NCBI RefSeq assembly: GCF_025133575.1
Contig: NZ_CP104011.1
Location: 1,364,001-1,428,000 of the forward strand
Length of the DNA stretch: 64,000 bases
Direction: 5' to 3'
From: Pseudomonas sp. GCEP-101
GTDB lineage: Bacteria > Pseudomonadota > Gammaproteobacteria > Pseudomonadales > Pseudomonadaceae
A program made the translations under genes and the position numbers. Of the stretch, positions 54,762 through 64,000 are shown piece by piece. Positions within the stretch are counted from its first letter, which is position 1. Each line of letters opens with the position of its first letter. The notes beneath the pieces were generated by a model. The model was not told the DNA's origin. It ran no database searches and was given only the letters and a program-made list of their open reading frames with translations.

Positions 54762-56139
54762 GCCCGGTCTCCAGCCAGCCCAGGGGCGACGCCGAGGTGT
54801 GCGGCAGTTGCAGGCGCTCGATGCCGGCGTGCCAGTCGCCCAGGCGCTCGCCATCCAGCGCTTCGCCCGGCGGCGCCTGCAACAGCCAGACACGGGTGGA
54901 GGCGGCGCAACGCGAGAGTTCGGCGATCAACGCCAGGGTGCCGCGGTCCGGCGAGCGGCGCGGGTCGCAGGCGATCACCAGGCGCGCCGGCGGGTAGCGG
55001 GTGAGTTGTTCCAGCAGGCGGCGGCGCTGGGCGCCATCGTCGAGGTCGCCGGCGTTGGCGACGCCTTGCGCCAGTTTCGGCGGCCAGTTGGGCCGGTCCA
55101 GCAGTTCGATGGACACCAGCACGGCGCCATCGGCGGTGGTCGCCGGGGCCTGCGCCTGCGGTTCGACCAGTTCGTCCGGTGCGGCATCGCTGACGCCCAG
55201 GCGCTCGCTGGCCGGCATCAGGCGCTCGCGCAGCAGCGCATAGCCGGGCAGCGAGACGTCCAGCACCAGCTGCGCACGCCCGCGCTTCCAGCGCCACAGG
55301 CAGAGCAGCCAGAGCGCGCCGCGCAGCAGCACGCCGTACACCAGCAGGGTGCCCACCAGCCAGCCGGCCCAGGCGTGGCGCGCGTTCTCGCTGGCCACCA
55401 GGGCATCGCCGCTGGCGCGCACCAGTTCCGAGTCCGGCTGCGGAAAGCCGAGCAGCGACGGCAGCGCGCCAAGGCCGTGGGTCAGGGCGATGAAGGTATC
55501 GCCGCCGAGGATGGTGGTTTCCCAGACGAAGCCGTAGCGCCGCGTCGCCAGCAGCGCCAGCATCACGCCCAGCGCGCTGGTCAGGGCGACGAACCAGAGG
55601 CCGTGGACCAGCAGGCCGAGCGCCCAGCGCGTGAGCTTCTGCCGGTCCAGCAGCACCAGCAGCGCAGGCGCCAGTTGCGCAGCGTGGGCGTCGCGGGCGA
55701 ACTTGCCGCTCAGCCACAACCACAGGCGACCGATCGCACCGGCCGCTTCACCGCCAGCGAAGAAGGCCAGGGTCCAGCCGATCAGGGTGATCAGGTGCAG
55801 GCCTAGCAGGCTGGCCAGGGCCCAGAACACGTTGACCGGGCGCACCCCGTCACCGAGGGCGGCGAAGGCCAGGCCGGCGCCACTGAACAGCGCCAGCGCC
55901 AGCAGCAGGTAGAGCGCCAGGCGCGCGCCCTGCACCCAGGTGCGCAAGGCCGCGCGCTGGCCGTCGCGTTCGGCCAGCAGCCGCGCGCGGTTCTGCAAGC
56001 GCCGGCCGAGGTCGCCGCCGGCGACGATGGCGCGGCGGTTGGCTTCGCTGTCTTCCAGGGGGCCGACCTGCTCCTCGCGCAGGCGCACGGCCTCGCACAG
56101 CCACAGGGATTCGAGGGAGGAAGCGGGGGTTTCGCTCAC
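54754..56139 (-). CDS. DUF2868-type membrane protein, partner of the GTPase
   Basis: 461 residues from a GTG at 56139 with GGAG 6 nt upstream. The frame stays open far upstream, but that part is antisense to the secreted-protein gene and not protein-like. EAVRLREEQVGPLEDSEANRRA opens the protein, followed by about four to five membrane helices (clusters near 80-105, 112-135, 184-205 and 272-292). The C-terminal 170 residues are cytoplasmic-looking. LIACDPRRSPDRGT-type sequence (VIACDPRRSPDRG) is prominent. It is transcribed first of the two-gene operon. Role unknown; the pairing suggests a membrane receptor or anchor for the GTPase. Confidence 0.8.
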   Translation of the reverse strand: MSETPASSLESLWLCEAVRLREEQVGPLEDSEANRRAIVAGGDLGRRLQNRARLLAERDGQRAALRTWVQGARLALYLLLALALFSGAGLAFAALGDGVRPVNVFWALASLLGLHLITLIGWTLAFFAGGEAAGAIGRLWLWLSGKFARDAHAAQLAPALLVLLDRQKLTRWALGLLVHGLWFVALTSALGVMLALLATRRYGFVWETTILGGDTFIALTHGLGALPSLLGFPQPDSELVRASGDALVASENARHAWAGWLVGTLLVYGVLLRGALWLLCLWRWKRGRAQLVLDVSLPGYALLRERLMPASERLGVSDAAPDELVEPQAQAPATTADGAVLVSIELLDRPNWPPKLAQGVANAGDLDDGAQRRRLLEQLTRYPPARLVIACDPRRSPDRGTLALIAELSRCAASTRVWLLQAPPGEALDGERLGDWHAGIERLQLPHTSASPLGWLETGHD

Positions 56140-56305
56140 GGGCGCTCCGACAATCGGTACTCGGCAGCAAGGATAACCGCTGCTCGCCGCCGCGTCCCGG
56201 CACCGCCGGTAACACGCCGCAGGCGTCAACCAAACCAAGGAGGGGCTCTCGTCGCGCGCGGCCAGCCTCAGACTCAGGGGATAACTACAACAATGAGGCC
56301 TCGCC

Positions 56306-57328
56306 ATGCTGCGCTCGATGCTCAGTGCCGTGCCCCTGCTGCTCGCCGCCGCCACCGCGGCGGCCGTGGAAACACCGCCGGTACGCCCCTCCGACTGGGG
56401 CCCGGACACCCCGCTGATGCAGGCGGTGCCGCCGCGCGTGCTGGATGCCCACGTCAGCGCCCGGCAGTCCGACAGCAACACCTCGCAACTGTGGATCAGC
56501 CACACCGACTTCCGCCTGCACGACGACATCGGTTTCTTCATACGCAGGATGCTGATCCAGATGAGCCCGCTGGCGGGCGCCGGCACGCCGCTGATGCTGG
56601 ATGACCCCCGATCCATGGTCGCGCGCATCCAGGCCGGGGACATCTTCGTCGCCGACGCCACCCTCGCCAGCCTGCTCAACGAGGAGTTGCGCAACGCCAA
56701 TGCGCCGGTGCGCAACCTCACGCTCAATACCCGCGCCGATGGCCAGGAAGTCCATGGCGAACTGCTGCGCAAGGGCCGCTGGCGACCGCTGCGGATGGTC
56801 ACCGGGATCGAGCAGGCCGGGCCGCTGAAGGTGGCGCTGGTGCCGCAGCGGATCTTCGTCGACGGGGTCGACGTCACGCCGTCGCTCACCGCCGCGTCCA
56901 TCGAGATGTCCGAGGTGCTGCAACTGCACACCGCGCACATGCAGCTGATCGGCAACCGCATCCTGGTCGACCTCGACGGGCTGTTCCCGCCGCCACGCCT
57001 GGAGTTCACCGTCAGCCGCCTGAAGCTCGCCGACGGCGGCATGGACCTGCTGCTGGGCAGCGACCTGGCCGCGCTGAAATGGCCGCAGCTGAAGGCGCCG
57101 CAGAGCTACATGTTCATCGAGGGCGGCGACATCAAGATGGCGCGCACCATCCTGGTGAAGGCCTATGCGCTGTTCACCAGCCTGAGCCCGGACGCGCCGC
57201 TGCTGTTCAACCTCTACGACTACCGCCGCCAGCTGCAGTACGGCGAAATCCGCCTGCGCGAGGACGGCATGGTGCACATCGCCGTCTCGCCCGTTAAAGC
57301 GCCCGCCCCGGAGGAGAAAGCCCTATGA
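56306..57328 (+). CDS. Secreted protein, first of two tandem paralogues
   Basis: 340 residues with a Sec signal peptide (MLRSMLSAVPLLLAAATAAA). I do not recognise the domain by name. The mature protein shares order and wording with the next product: HTDFRLHDDIGFFI, GDIFVADATLASLLNEE, and SYMFIEGGDIKM followed near the C-terminus by LLFNLYDYRRQL. No catalytic motif, metal site or lipobox is visible. It overlaps the second paralogue by 4 bp. It may be a periplasmic beta-rich binding or shielding protein. Confidence 0.75.
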   Translation: MLRSMLSAVPLLLAAATAAAVETPPVRPSDWGPDTPLMQAVPPRVLDAHVSARQSDSNTSQLWISHTDFRLHDDIGFFIRRMLIQMSPLAGAGTPLMLDDPRSMVARIQAGDIFVADATLASLLNEELRNANAPVRNLTLNTRADGQEVHGELLRKGRWRPLRMVTGIEQAGPLKVALVPQRIFVDGVDVTPSLTAASIEMSEVLQLHTAHMQLIGNRILVDLDGLFPPPRLEFTVSRLKLADGGMDLLLGSDLAALKWPQLKAPQSYMFIEGGDIKMARTILVKAYALFTSLSPDAPLLFNLYDYRRQLQYGEIRLREDGMVHIAVSPVKAPAPEEKAL

Positions 57329-58392
57329 GAACCCTCCTCGCTTCCCTGCTCTGCCTCGCGCTGGCCGGCCAGGCCGGCGCCGAGAGCGCCATCGACAGGC
57401 AGCAGCGCGAACTGGGCGTGCTGCGCCAGGGCTGGTTCCAGCAGACGCCACCGGCGCCGGACTTCAAGGCCAGCCGGCCGGGCGGCCTGCGCGATTCCGG
57501 CCAGGACGGCGTGGGCATCCTGCTGCACAACGTGGACATGTACTTCCAGGGCGACATCGGCTTCCACAGCCCGCAGCTCAAGGGCTGGCTAGTGCCGCTC
57601 AGGGCCGGCGAGCCGATTGACTTCGACCGCCCGCAGGACATGCGCATCAACGTCTCCGAGGGCGAGGTGATCCTCAGCCCCGCGCAGCTCGGCAGCCTGT
57701 TCAACCAGCACATCCTCGCCTACCCGCAAACCATGCTGCGCGACTTCACGCTCAGCGTCGAAGGCGACCGCCTGCTGGTGTCCGGCGAAGTGCAGCCGCT
57801 GGGCGTCGGCCCCTGGCTGCCGCTCAAGCTGTCCGGCACGGTGAAACTCGACGGCGACAACCTCGACTACCAGCCCGACAGCGTGAAGGTGCTCGGCGTG
57901 CCCAGCTACGGCGCCATGAGCCTGGTGGGCCTGCGCCTGGACTCGCTGGTGACCCTGGAGCGGCCCGGCGCGGTGCTCAAGGACAACGTGATGCACCTGA
58001 ACTACCACCAGGTCTTCCCGCTGGTGGGCATCGACGGCCGCGTGGAGTCCAGCTGGCTGGACGCCAAGGGCCTGCACCTGAAGTTCGCGCCGAAGGACGG
58101 CGCCGCCGCGCTGGCCTTCGAGCCGCCGCGCCAGGCCGGCCAGTCCTACATCTGGCTGCAGTCGGGCGACCTGAAGATCTTCGAGATCCTCATCACCTAC
58201 TCCCAGGTGCTGCTCAAGGCCGAGCGCCCGGACCAGACGCTGGCCTTCAACCTCAGGGACTACCGCAAGGTGCTGGCCACCGGCATCACCCAGGTCAATG
58301 AGGACGGCACCTTCTTCATGCGCGTTCCGCCACCGGCCGGCCCCGCCGATGGCGAGCGGCTGGTATCCTCTGGCAACGGGAGTTCCCGCTGA
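57325..58392 (+). CDS. Secreted protein, second tandem paralogue
   Basis: 355 residues with a signal peptide (MRTLLASLLCLALAGQAGA). Shared with the upstream paralogue: HNVDMYFQGDIGF, GEVILSPAQLGSLFNQ, SYIWLQSGDLKI and LAFNLRDYRKVL in the same order. Divergence is high, so the duplication is old. The start overlaps the first gene (ATGA) and the stop (TGATG) lies just before folA, so the three may share a transcript. Function unknown. Confidence 0.75.
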   Translation: MRTLLASLLCLALAGQAGAESAIDRQQRELGVLRQGWFQQTPPAPDFKASRPGGLRDSGQDGVGILLHNVDMYFQGDIGFHSPQLKGWLVPLRAGEPIDFDRPQDMRINVSEGEVILSPAQLGSLFNQHILAYPQTMLRDFTLSVEGDRLLVSGEVQPLGVGPWLPLKLSGTVKLDGDNLDYQPDSVKVLGVPSYGAMSLVGLRLDSLVTLERPGAVLKDNVMHLNYHQVFPLVGIDGRVESSWLDAKGLHLKFAPKDGAAALAFEPPRQAGQSYIWLQSGDLKIFEILITYSQVLLKAERPDQTLAFNLRDYRKVLATGITQVNEDGTFFMRVPPPAGPADGERLVSSGNGSSR

Positions 58393-58412
58393 TGTTCACC
58401 ACTGGAGTCGAG

Positions 58413-58922
58413 ATGGCCCAACTGCCCCTGGCGATGATCGCCGCCCTTGCCGAGAACCGCGTGATCGGCGTCGACAACCGCCTGCCCTGGCACCTGCCGC
58501 AGGACCTCAAGCACTTCAAGGCCATGACCCTGGGCAAGCCGGTGATCATGGGCCGCAAGACCTGGGACTCCCTCGGCCGCCCGCTGCCGGGCCGGCTGAA
58601 CATCGTGGTCACCCGCCAGGCGGGCCTGACGCTGGAAGGCGCGGAAGTCTTCACCAGCCTCGACGCCGCCCTGGAGCGCGCCGAGCAGTGGGCCCAGCAA
58701 GAGGAAGCCGACGAGCTGATGCTGATCGGCGGCGCCCAGCTGTACGCGCAGGCCCTGGGCCGCGCCGAGCGCCTCTACCTGACCCGCGTGGGCCTCAGCC
58801 CGGACGGCGATGCGCACTTCCCGGAAGTGAACGAAAGCCAGTGGCACCTGGCGTCGAGCATCGAGCACGACGCGGAAGGCGAGACGCCGGCCTATGCGTT
58901 CGAGGTGTGGGAGCGGGCTTGA
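58413..58922 (+). CDS. folA: Dihydrofolate reductase
   Basis: 169 residues. LPLAMIAALAENRVIGVDNRLPWHLPQDLKHF contains the active-site region (substrate acid in LPQDL), VIMGRKTWDSLGRPLPGRLNIV the NADPH-binding part, and LMLIGGAQLYAQAL the second cofactor loop (runs given shorter than whole segments are contiguous parts). A GGAG 5 nt before ATG 58413 supports this start over the ATG at 58392. Full chromosomal FolA, not a dfr cassette. Confidence 0.96.
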   Translation: MAQLPLAMIAALAENRVIGVDNRLPWHLPQDLKHFKAMTLGKPVIMGRKTWDSLGRPLPGRLNIVVTRQAGLTLEGAEVFTSLDAALERAEQWAQQEEADELMLIGGAQLYAQALGRAERLYLTRVGLSPDGDAHFPEVNESQWHLASSIEHDAEGETPAYAFEVWERA

Positions 58923-58927
58923 GCTGT

Positions 58928-59100
58928 TCGTTCGCGAGCAAGAGCCCTCTCCCTAACCCTCTCCCTGAAGGGAGAGGGGATATCCGCATCAGGCGTACCC
59001 ACCTACGTAACCGGCGAGAACAGTGCTAGCCGAACACTCCACACGGCCCCCTCTCCCTTTGGAGCGGGGCGCGCAGCCAGGGCTGGAGAGAGGGAACGCC
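58928..59100. repeat. Degenerate REP and CCCTCTCCC-type extragenic repeat
   Basis: A half REP (GTTCGCGAGCAAG, from about 58928) runs straight into CCCTCTCCCTAACCC...GAAGGGAGAGGGG, an inverted repeat at about 58945-58980. A second C-rich copy, CCCCCTCTCCCTTTGGAG with GGAGAGAGGGAACG, lies at about 59047-59099. Two nested repeat families in one short gap suggest serial insertion. Confidence 0.65.
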
Positions 59101-59119
59101 CAACGCCGAACCTGCAAAG

Positions 59120-59155
59120 AAAAACGCCGCCCCGGTCCCCCGGCGCGGCGTTTTT
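59120..59155. terminator. Bidirectional terminator between folA and the acyl-CoA dehydrogenase
   Basis: An 11-bp stem AAAAACGCCGC (59120-59130)/GCGGCGTTTTT (59145-59155) with a 14-nt C-rich loop. The A/T tracts serve both strands. Confidence 0.9.
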
Positions 59156-59168
59156 CATGGCCCGGTCC

Positions 59169-60959
<1,791 letters not shown>

Positions 60960-60960
60960 C

Positions 60961-62196
60961 TCAATGCTCCTGTTTTACGTCGGCGAAGCGGCCACCGGCG
61001 GCGGCCAGGCGCTCGATCAGCGCGGCCGGTTGCCAATGCGCGCCGTGCTCGCCAGCCAGGTCGCGCAGGCGCGCCAGCACGCTCTGCAGGCCCTGGGCGT
61101 CGGCCCAGGCCATGGGGCCGGACTTGTCCTTGGGGAAGCCGTAGCCGTTGAGGTAGACGGTGTCGATGTCGGCACTGGTGGAGGCAATGCCTTCGTCGAG
61201 GATCTTCGCGCCTTCGTTGACCAGCGCCAGCAGGCAGCGCTCGAGGATCTCCTCGGCTCCGATGTCGCGGCGCCGGTAGCCCAGGCGCTCGGACTCGCGC
61301 ACGACCAGCGCGTCCACTTCCGGGTCGTGCTCGGCCTGACGGCTGCCCGGCTCGTAGTGGTAGAAGCCGTTGCCGGTCTTCTGGCCGAAGCGGCCCATCT
61401 CGCACAGGCGATTGTCCACCTGCACGGTCGGCGCGTCCTGGCCCTTGCCGGCCAGTTCACGGGCGCGCCATTCGAGGTCGATGCCGACCACGTCGAACAT
61501 GCGGAACGGCCCCATGGCAAAGCCGAAGCCCTGGATCGCCGCGTCCACCTGGTGCGGCAGCGAGCCTTCGAGGATCAGCCGGCGCGATTCCTGGACGTAC
61601 TTCTCCAGCATGCGGTTGCCGATGAAGCCGTGGCAGTTGCCGGCCACCACGCTGACCTTGCCCATGCGCTCGCCCAGCTCCAGCGCCGCGTCGAGCACGG
61701 CGGGCGCGGTCTTGGCGCCGCGCACGATCTCCAGCAGCTTCATGATGTGCGCCGGGCTGAAGAAGTGCAGGCCCAGGACCTGGGACGGCCGCGCGGTCAC
61801 CGCGGCGATGGCGTCGACGTCCAGGTAGGAAGTGTTGGAAGCCAGGATGGCCGAGGGCTTCAGCGCCGCGTCCAGCTCGCGGAAGATCGCCTGCTTGAGC
61901 TCCAGGTTCTCGTACACCGCCTCGATCACCAGGTCTACCTCGCGGATGGCCGCGTAGTTCGCCACCTGGGAGATGCGCGCGCGGCGACGGGCAGCTTCGG
62001 CCTCGTCGATGCGGCCCTGGCGCACGTTGTGGGCGTAGGTGTCGGCCACCGCGCCGAGGGCCTGGGTGAGCATCTGCGGGTTGTTGTCCAGCCACAGGAC
62101 CTGCACGCCGGCGTTCGCCAGGCACATGGCAATGCCCCGGCCCATGGTGCCGGCGCCGATCACGGCGGCGCTGGCGATGCGGATGTTCTGGCTCAT
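60961..62196 (-). CDS. 3-hydroxyacyl-CoA dehydrogenase
   Basis: 411 residues. ASAAVIGAGTMGRGIAMCLA (7-26) binds NAD; NTSYLDVDAIA, GLHFFSPAHIMKLLEIV (catalytic His) and GFIGNRML are the HADH signatures. Two C-terminal HCDH domains follow (about 185-285 and 300-395), as in stand-alone long forms; no crotonase domain is fused. ATG 62196 has AGAGGAA 6 nt upstream. Divergent from a LysR gene, which probably regulates this operon. Confidence 0.93.
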   Translation of the reverse strand: MSQNIRIASAAVIGAGTMGRGIAMCLANAGVQVLWLDNNPQMLTQALGAVADTYAHNVRQGRIDEAEAARRRARISQVANYAAIREVDLVIEAVYENLELKQAIFRELDAALKPSAILASNTSYLDVDAIAAVTARPSQVLGLHFFSPAHIMKLLEIVRGAKTAPAVLDAALELGERMGKVSVVAGNCHGFIGNRMLEKYVQESRRLILEGSLPHQVDAAIQGFGFAMGPFRMFDVVGIDLEWRARELAGKGQDAPTVQVDNRLCEMGRFGQKTGNGFYHYEPGSRQAEHDPEVDALVVRESERLGYRRRDIGAEEILERCLLALVNEGAKILDEGIASTSADIDTVYLNGYGFPKDKSGPMAWADAQGLQSVLARLRDLAGEHGAHWQPAALIERLAAAGGRFADVKQEH

Positions 62197-62300
62197 GTTG
62201 TTCCTCTTGTCAGCCTGAAACGCTCGTTTGAAGACCACTCACCTTAGGGAAGGCGGTACTATTTTTGAAATTTTGAGTTGTGATACGTGGCATTCAGCCG

Positions 62301-63200
62301 ATGAATATGAATACCTTCGACCTCAACCTGCTGCGGGTGCTGGATGCGCTGCTGCGCGAGCGCAACGTTTCGCGCGCGGCCGAGCGCCTGTCGCTGAGCC
62401 AGCCGGCGGTGAGCAACGCGCTGAACCGCCTGCGCGAACTGCTCGATGACCCGCTGCTGGTGCGCGTGGGCCGGGCGATGCAGCCGACGCCGCGGGCGCT
62501 GGAACTGGAAGCGCCGATCCGCGATGCCTTGCAGCGCATCGGCCAGAGCCTGGCCGGCGGCGACACCTTCGACCCGGCGCGCAGCCGTCAGCGCTTCACC
62601 CTGGCGTTGACCGACTATGTGGAAGCGCTGTGCATGCCGCACCTGCTCGAACGTCTGGGCAGCGCGGCGCCGGGGATGAGCCTGGCCATCCAGCACCTGG
62701 CGCCGACGCTGCCGGCCGAGGCGCTGGACAAGGGCAATCTCGACCTGGTGCTCGGCCGCTTCGAGGAGTTGCCGGCGCGCTTCCAGCGTCGGCCCTGGGC
62801 CAGCGAAACGCTGCGCCTGCTGGCCCGGCGCGGGCATCCGCAGGTGGACGGCCGGATCGACCTGCCGACCTTCCTCGGCCAGCGGCACCTGTGGGTTTCC
62901 GGCGGGCAGACCAAGGGCATGGTCGACCAGTGGCTGGCCAGCCAGGGGCTGAAGCGGCAGATCGCCTACACCACGCCCAACTACCTGCAGGCGGCGCACC
63001 TGGTGGCGACCACGGACCTGCTGACGGTACTGCCGACGCGGCTGGCGACGTATTTTGCGGGGTTGTTGCCGCTGCAGGTGCTGGAGCTGCCGTTCGACGT
63101 GGGGCAGTTCCACCTGGAGCTGGTGTACCTCGCCCAGCGCGAGCGGGAGGCGGCGTTGCAGTGGCTGGTGGAGCGGATCGTGGCATCCGCGCCGGAGTAA
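62301..63200 (+). CDS. LysR-family transcriptional regulator
   Basis: 299 residues. The winged HTH FDLNLLRVLDALLRERNVSRAAERL...SQPAVSNALNRLRELLDDPLLVR occupies residues 5-65 and matches the NodD/NahR-like subgroup. The C-terminal effector domain follows. ATG 62301 gives the standard MNMNTFDLNLL start; a GTG at 62280 is possible. The 104-bp divergent spacer contains an AT-rich stretch (ATTTTTGAAATTTT) and ACTC/GAGT half-sites around it, a plausible but unproven LysR site controlling the dehydrogenase operon. Confidence 0.9.
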   Translation: MNMNTFDLNLLRVLDALLRERNVSRAAERLSLSQPAVSNALNRLRELLDDPLLVRVGRAMQPTPRALELEAPIRDALQRIGQSLAGGDTFDPARSRQRFTLALTDYVEALCMPHLLERLGSAAPGMSLAIQHLAPTLPAEALDKGNLDLVLGRFEELPARFQRRPWASETLRLLARRGHPQVDGRIDLPTFLGQRHLWVSGGQTKGMVDQWLASQGLKRQIAYTTPNYLQAAHLVATTDLLTVLPTRLATYFAGLLPLQVLELPFDVGQFHLELVYLAQREREAALQWLVERIVASAPE

Positions 63201-63204
63201 CGTT

Positions 63205-63369
63205 GCAGGAGCGCGCCGTGGGCGCGGTCGCGGGCATGGCCCGCTCCTACAGGGGGCTACCGTGGGTGGCGTCGCCTGTAGGAGCGAGCTTGCTCGCGAA
63301 CGGACGTAACCCGAGACGCCGACGTGCGGCTGGTTCGCGAGCAAGGGCTAGGCGCCCCCTCGGTCCTAC
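63205..63369. repeat. Cluster of extragenic repeats (three elements)
   Basis: GCAGGAGCGCGCC...GGCCCGCTCCTAC (63205-63250) is a palindromic element of a second REP family. A perfect 24-nt REP follows at 63278-63301. The third copy (63333-63369) starts GTTCGCGAGCAAG and ends TCCTAC but its centre is replaced by GGCTAGGCGCCCCC, so it is degenerate. Confidence 0.85.
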
Positions 63370-63382
63370 GAAGAGCAAAGAA

Positions 63383-63404
63383 AAACGCGCCCGGAGGCGC
63401 GTTT
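63383..63404 (-). terminator. Terminator of the nitroreductase gene
   Basis: On the minus strand, AAACGCGCC-TCCG-GGCGCGTTT followed by TTCTTTG. The 9-bp stem is perfect. Confidence 0.85.
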
Positions 63405-63412
63405 CATCGGGC

Positions 63413-64000
63413 TCAGAAGCGATCGCGGATGATCGTCTCGTCCAGCGGCAGGCGGCCGATGCGCGGCTTGGCTTCCACCGCCTGCTTGCCCACGGCGATC
63501 ATCAGGCCGATGACATGGTTGGCCGGCAGGTTGATCAGCTTGGCGACGGCGTCGAAGTCGAAACCGACCATCGGCACGCTGTCCAGGCCGCGGCCACGGG
63601 CAGCGAGCATCAGGGTCTGGGCCACCAGGCCGCTGCTGCGCATGGCTTCGTCACGCTGGGTCTGCGGTTTGCCTCTGTAGTAGCCGTCGATGGCGCCGAC
63701 CATGTAGTTCTTCACCTCGGCCGGAGCGCCGTCCCACACGCGCTGGGCATCCTGCTCCCAGCTGTCGACCCGGGCGCAGACCACCACCAGCATCGACGCC
63801 TCGGTCATCTGCACCTGGTTCCAGCCGGCTTCGCGAATCTGCGCGCGCAGTTGCGGGTCGCTGACTTCCACCAGGCGCACGTGCTGCAGGTTGAAGGAGG
63901 TGGGCGCGAGCAGCGCCTGTTGCAGCAGGTCGTCCTTCTCCTCGCGGGTCATGACATAGGAAGTGTCGAAACCACGAATGGAACGGCGGCTGCGGATGGC
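63413..64000 (-). CDS. Nitroreductase-family flavoprotein (5' end beyond window)
   Basis: 195 codons are visible plus a stop. The in-frame ATG at 63952 is internal: the 16 codons upstream read AIRSRRSIRGFD..., the family's N-terminal FMN-phosphate motif (RRSIR), so the true start is past the window edge. ALLAPTSFNLQH is the second FMN motif, and GLVAQTLMLAARGRGLDSVPMVGFD is the conserved C-terminal half. It is likely an NAD(P)H-dependent oxidoreductase; the substrate is unknown. Confidence 0.9.
   Translation of the reverse strand, partial: AIRSRRSIRGFDTSYVMTREEKDDLLQQALLAPTSFNLQHVRLVEVSDPQLRAQIREAGWNQVQMTEASMLVVVCARVDSWEQDAQRVWDGAPAEVKNYMVGAIDGYYRGKPQTQRDEAMRSSGLVAQTLMLAARGRGLDSVPMVGFDFDAVAKLINLPANHVIGLMIAVGKQAVEAKPRIGRLPLDETIIRDRF

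Noticed and set aside
58392..58412. Upstream ATG of folA
   Set aside because: No ribosome site and seven non-conserved residues; ATG 58413 has GGAG at good distance.

Overview
The window is high-GC DNA from a member of the genus Pseudomonas, close to the P. aeruginosa lineage. Its backbone gene order matches, from memory, the P. aeruginosa PAO1 stretch PA5152-PA5174: polar amino-acid ABC transporter, methyltransferase, MarR/OMP/EmrAB pump, tRNA-Thr, rmlBDAC, dctBD, arcDABC, fabY. GTAGGAGCGAGC...CTCGCGAAC-type REP elements and several differences from PAO1 argue against P. aeruginosa itself. I cannot name the species.

Layout. (1) 0-12.1 kb: a membrane LTA-synthase/sulfatase-fold protein, a four-gene HisPJQM-type ABC operon, a lone methyltransferase, and a MarR-controlled tripartite efflux operon. 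The MarR promoter carries two copies of one dyad; one copy lies exactly between -35 and -10. (2) 12.16 kb: tRNA-Thr(TGT) with promoter and terminator. (3) 12.3-34.5 kb: a polysaccharide island opened by a JUMPStart/ops-like element. It encodes ManC, Wzm, Wzt with a C-terminal extension, a sulfotransferase-like protein with a 21-residue-repeat coiled coil, a 1011-residue tandem glycosyltransferase, Rmd, an acyltransferase remnant, Gmd, three more glycosyltransferases, RmlBDAC, a 1332-residue sulfotransferase/RgpF/HAD protein and an APS kinase. (4) 34.6-45.4 kb: dctBD without dctPQM but with a well-matched sigma-54 promoter left behind, then the arginine deiminase operon arcDABC with a candidate ANR box, then fabY. 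(5) 45.5-64 kb: mostly housekeeping genes (HDOD, rlmI, ilvD, NCS2 permease, phosphoesterase, GTPase pair, folA, acyl-CoA and 3-hydroxyacyl-CoA dehydrogenases, LysR, nitroreductase) with an orphan type IV pilin and two tandem secreted paralogues. The order here no longer follows PA5175 onward.

How the island works (inference): ManC, Gmd and Rmd make GDP-D-rhamnose and RmlBDAC makes dTDP-L-rhamnose. The glycosyltransferases polymerise them and Wzm/Wzt export the chain by the ABC-transporter route (no wzx or wzy seen). Two sulfotransferase-like proteins plus a dedicated CysC suggest a sulfated O-polysaccharide. The small sulfotransferase with its periodic coiled coil sits directly after wzt. That position and architecture resemble the known chain-terminator/molecular-ruler proteins such as WbdD, but with sulfation as the proposed terminating chemistry. 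This is the most interesting hypothesis in the window.

Limits: family names come from motifs read by eye; no database search was run. Base-composition statements are visual estimates.
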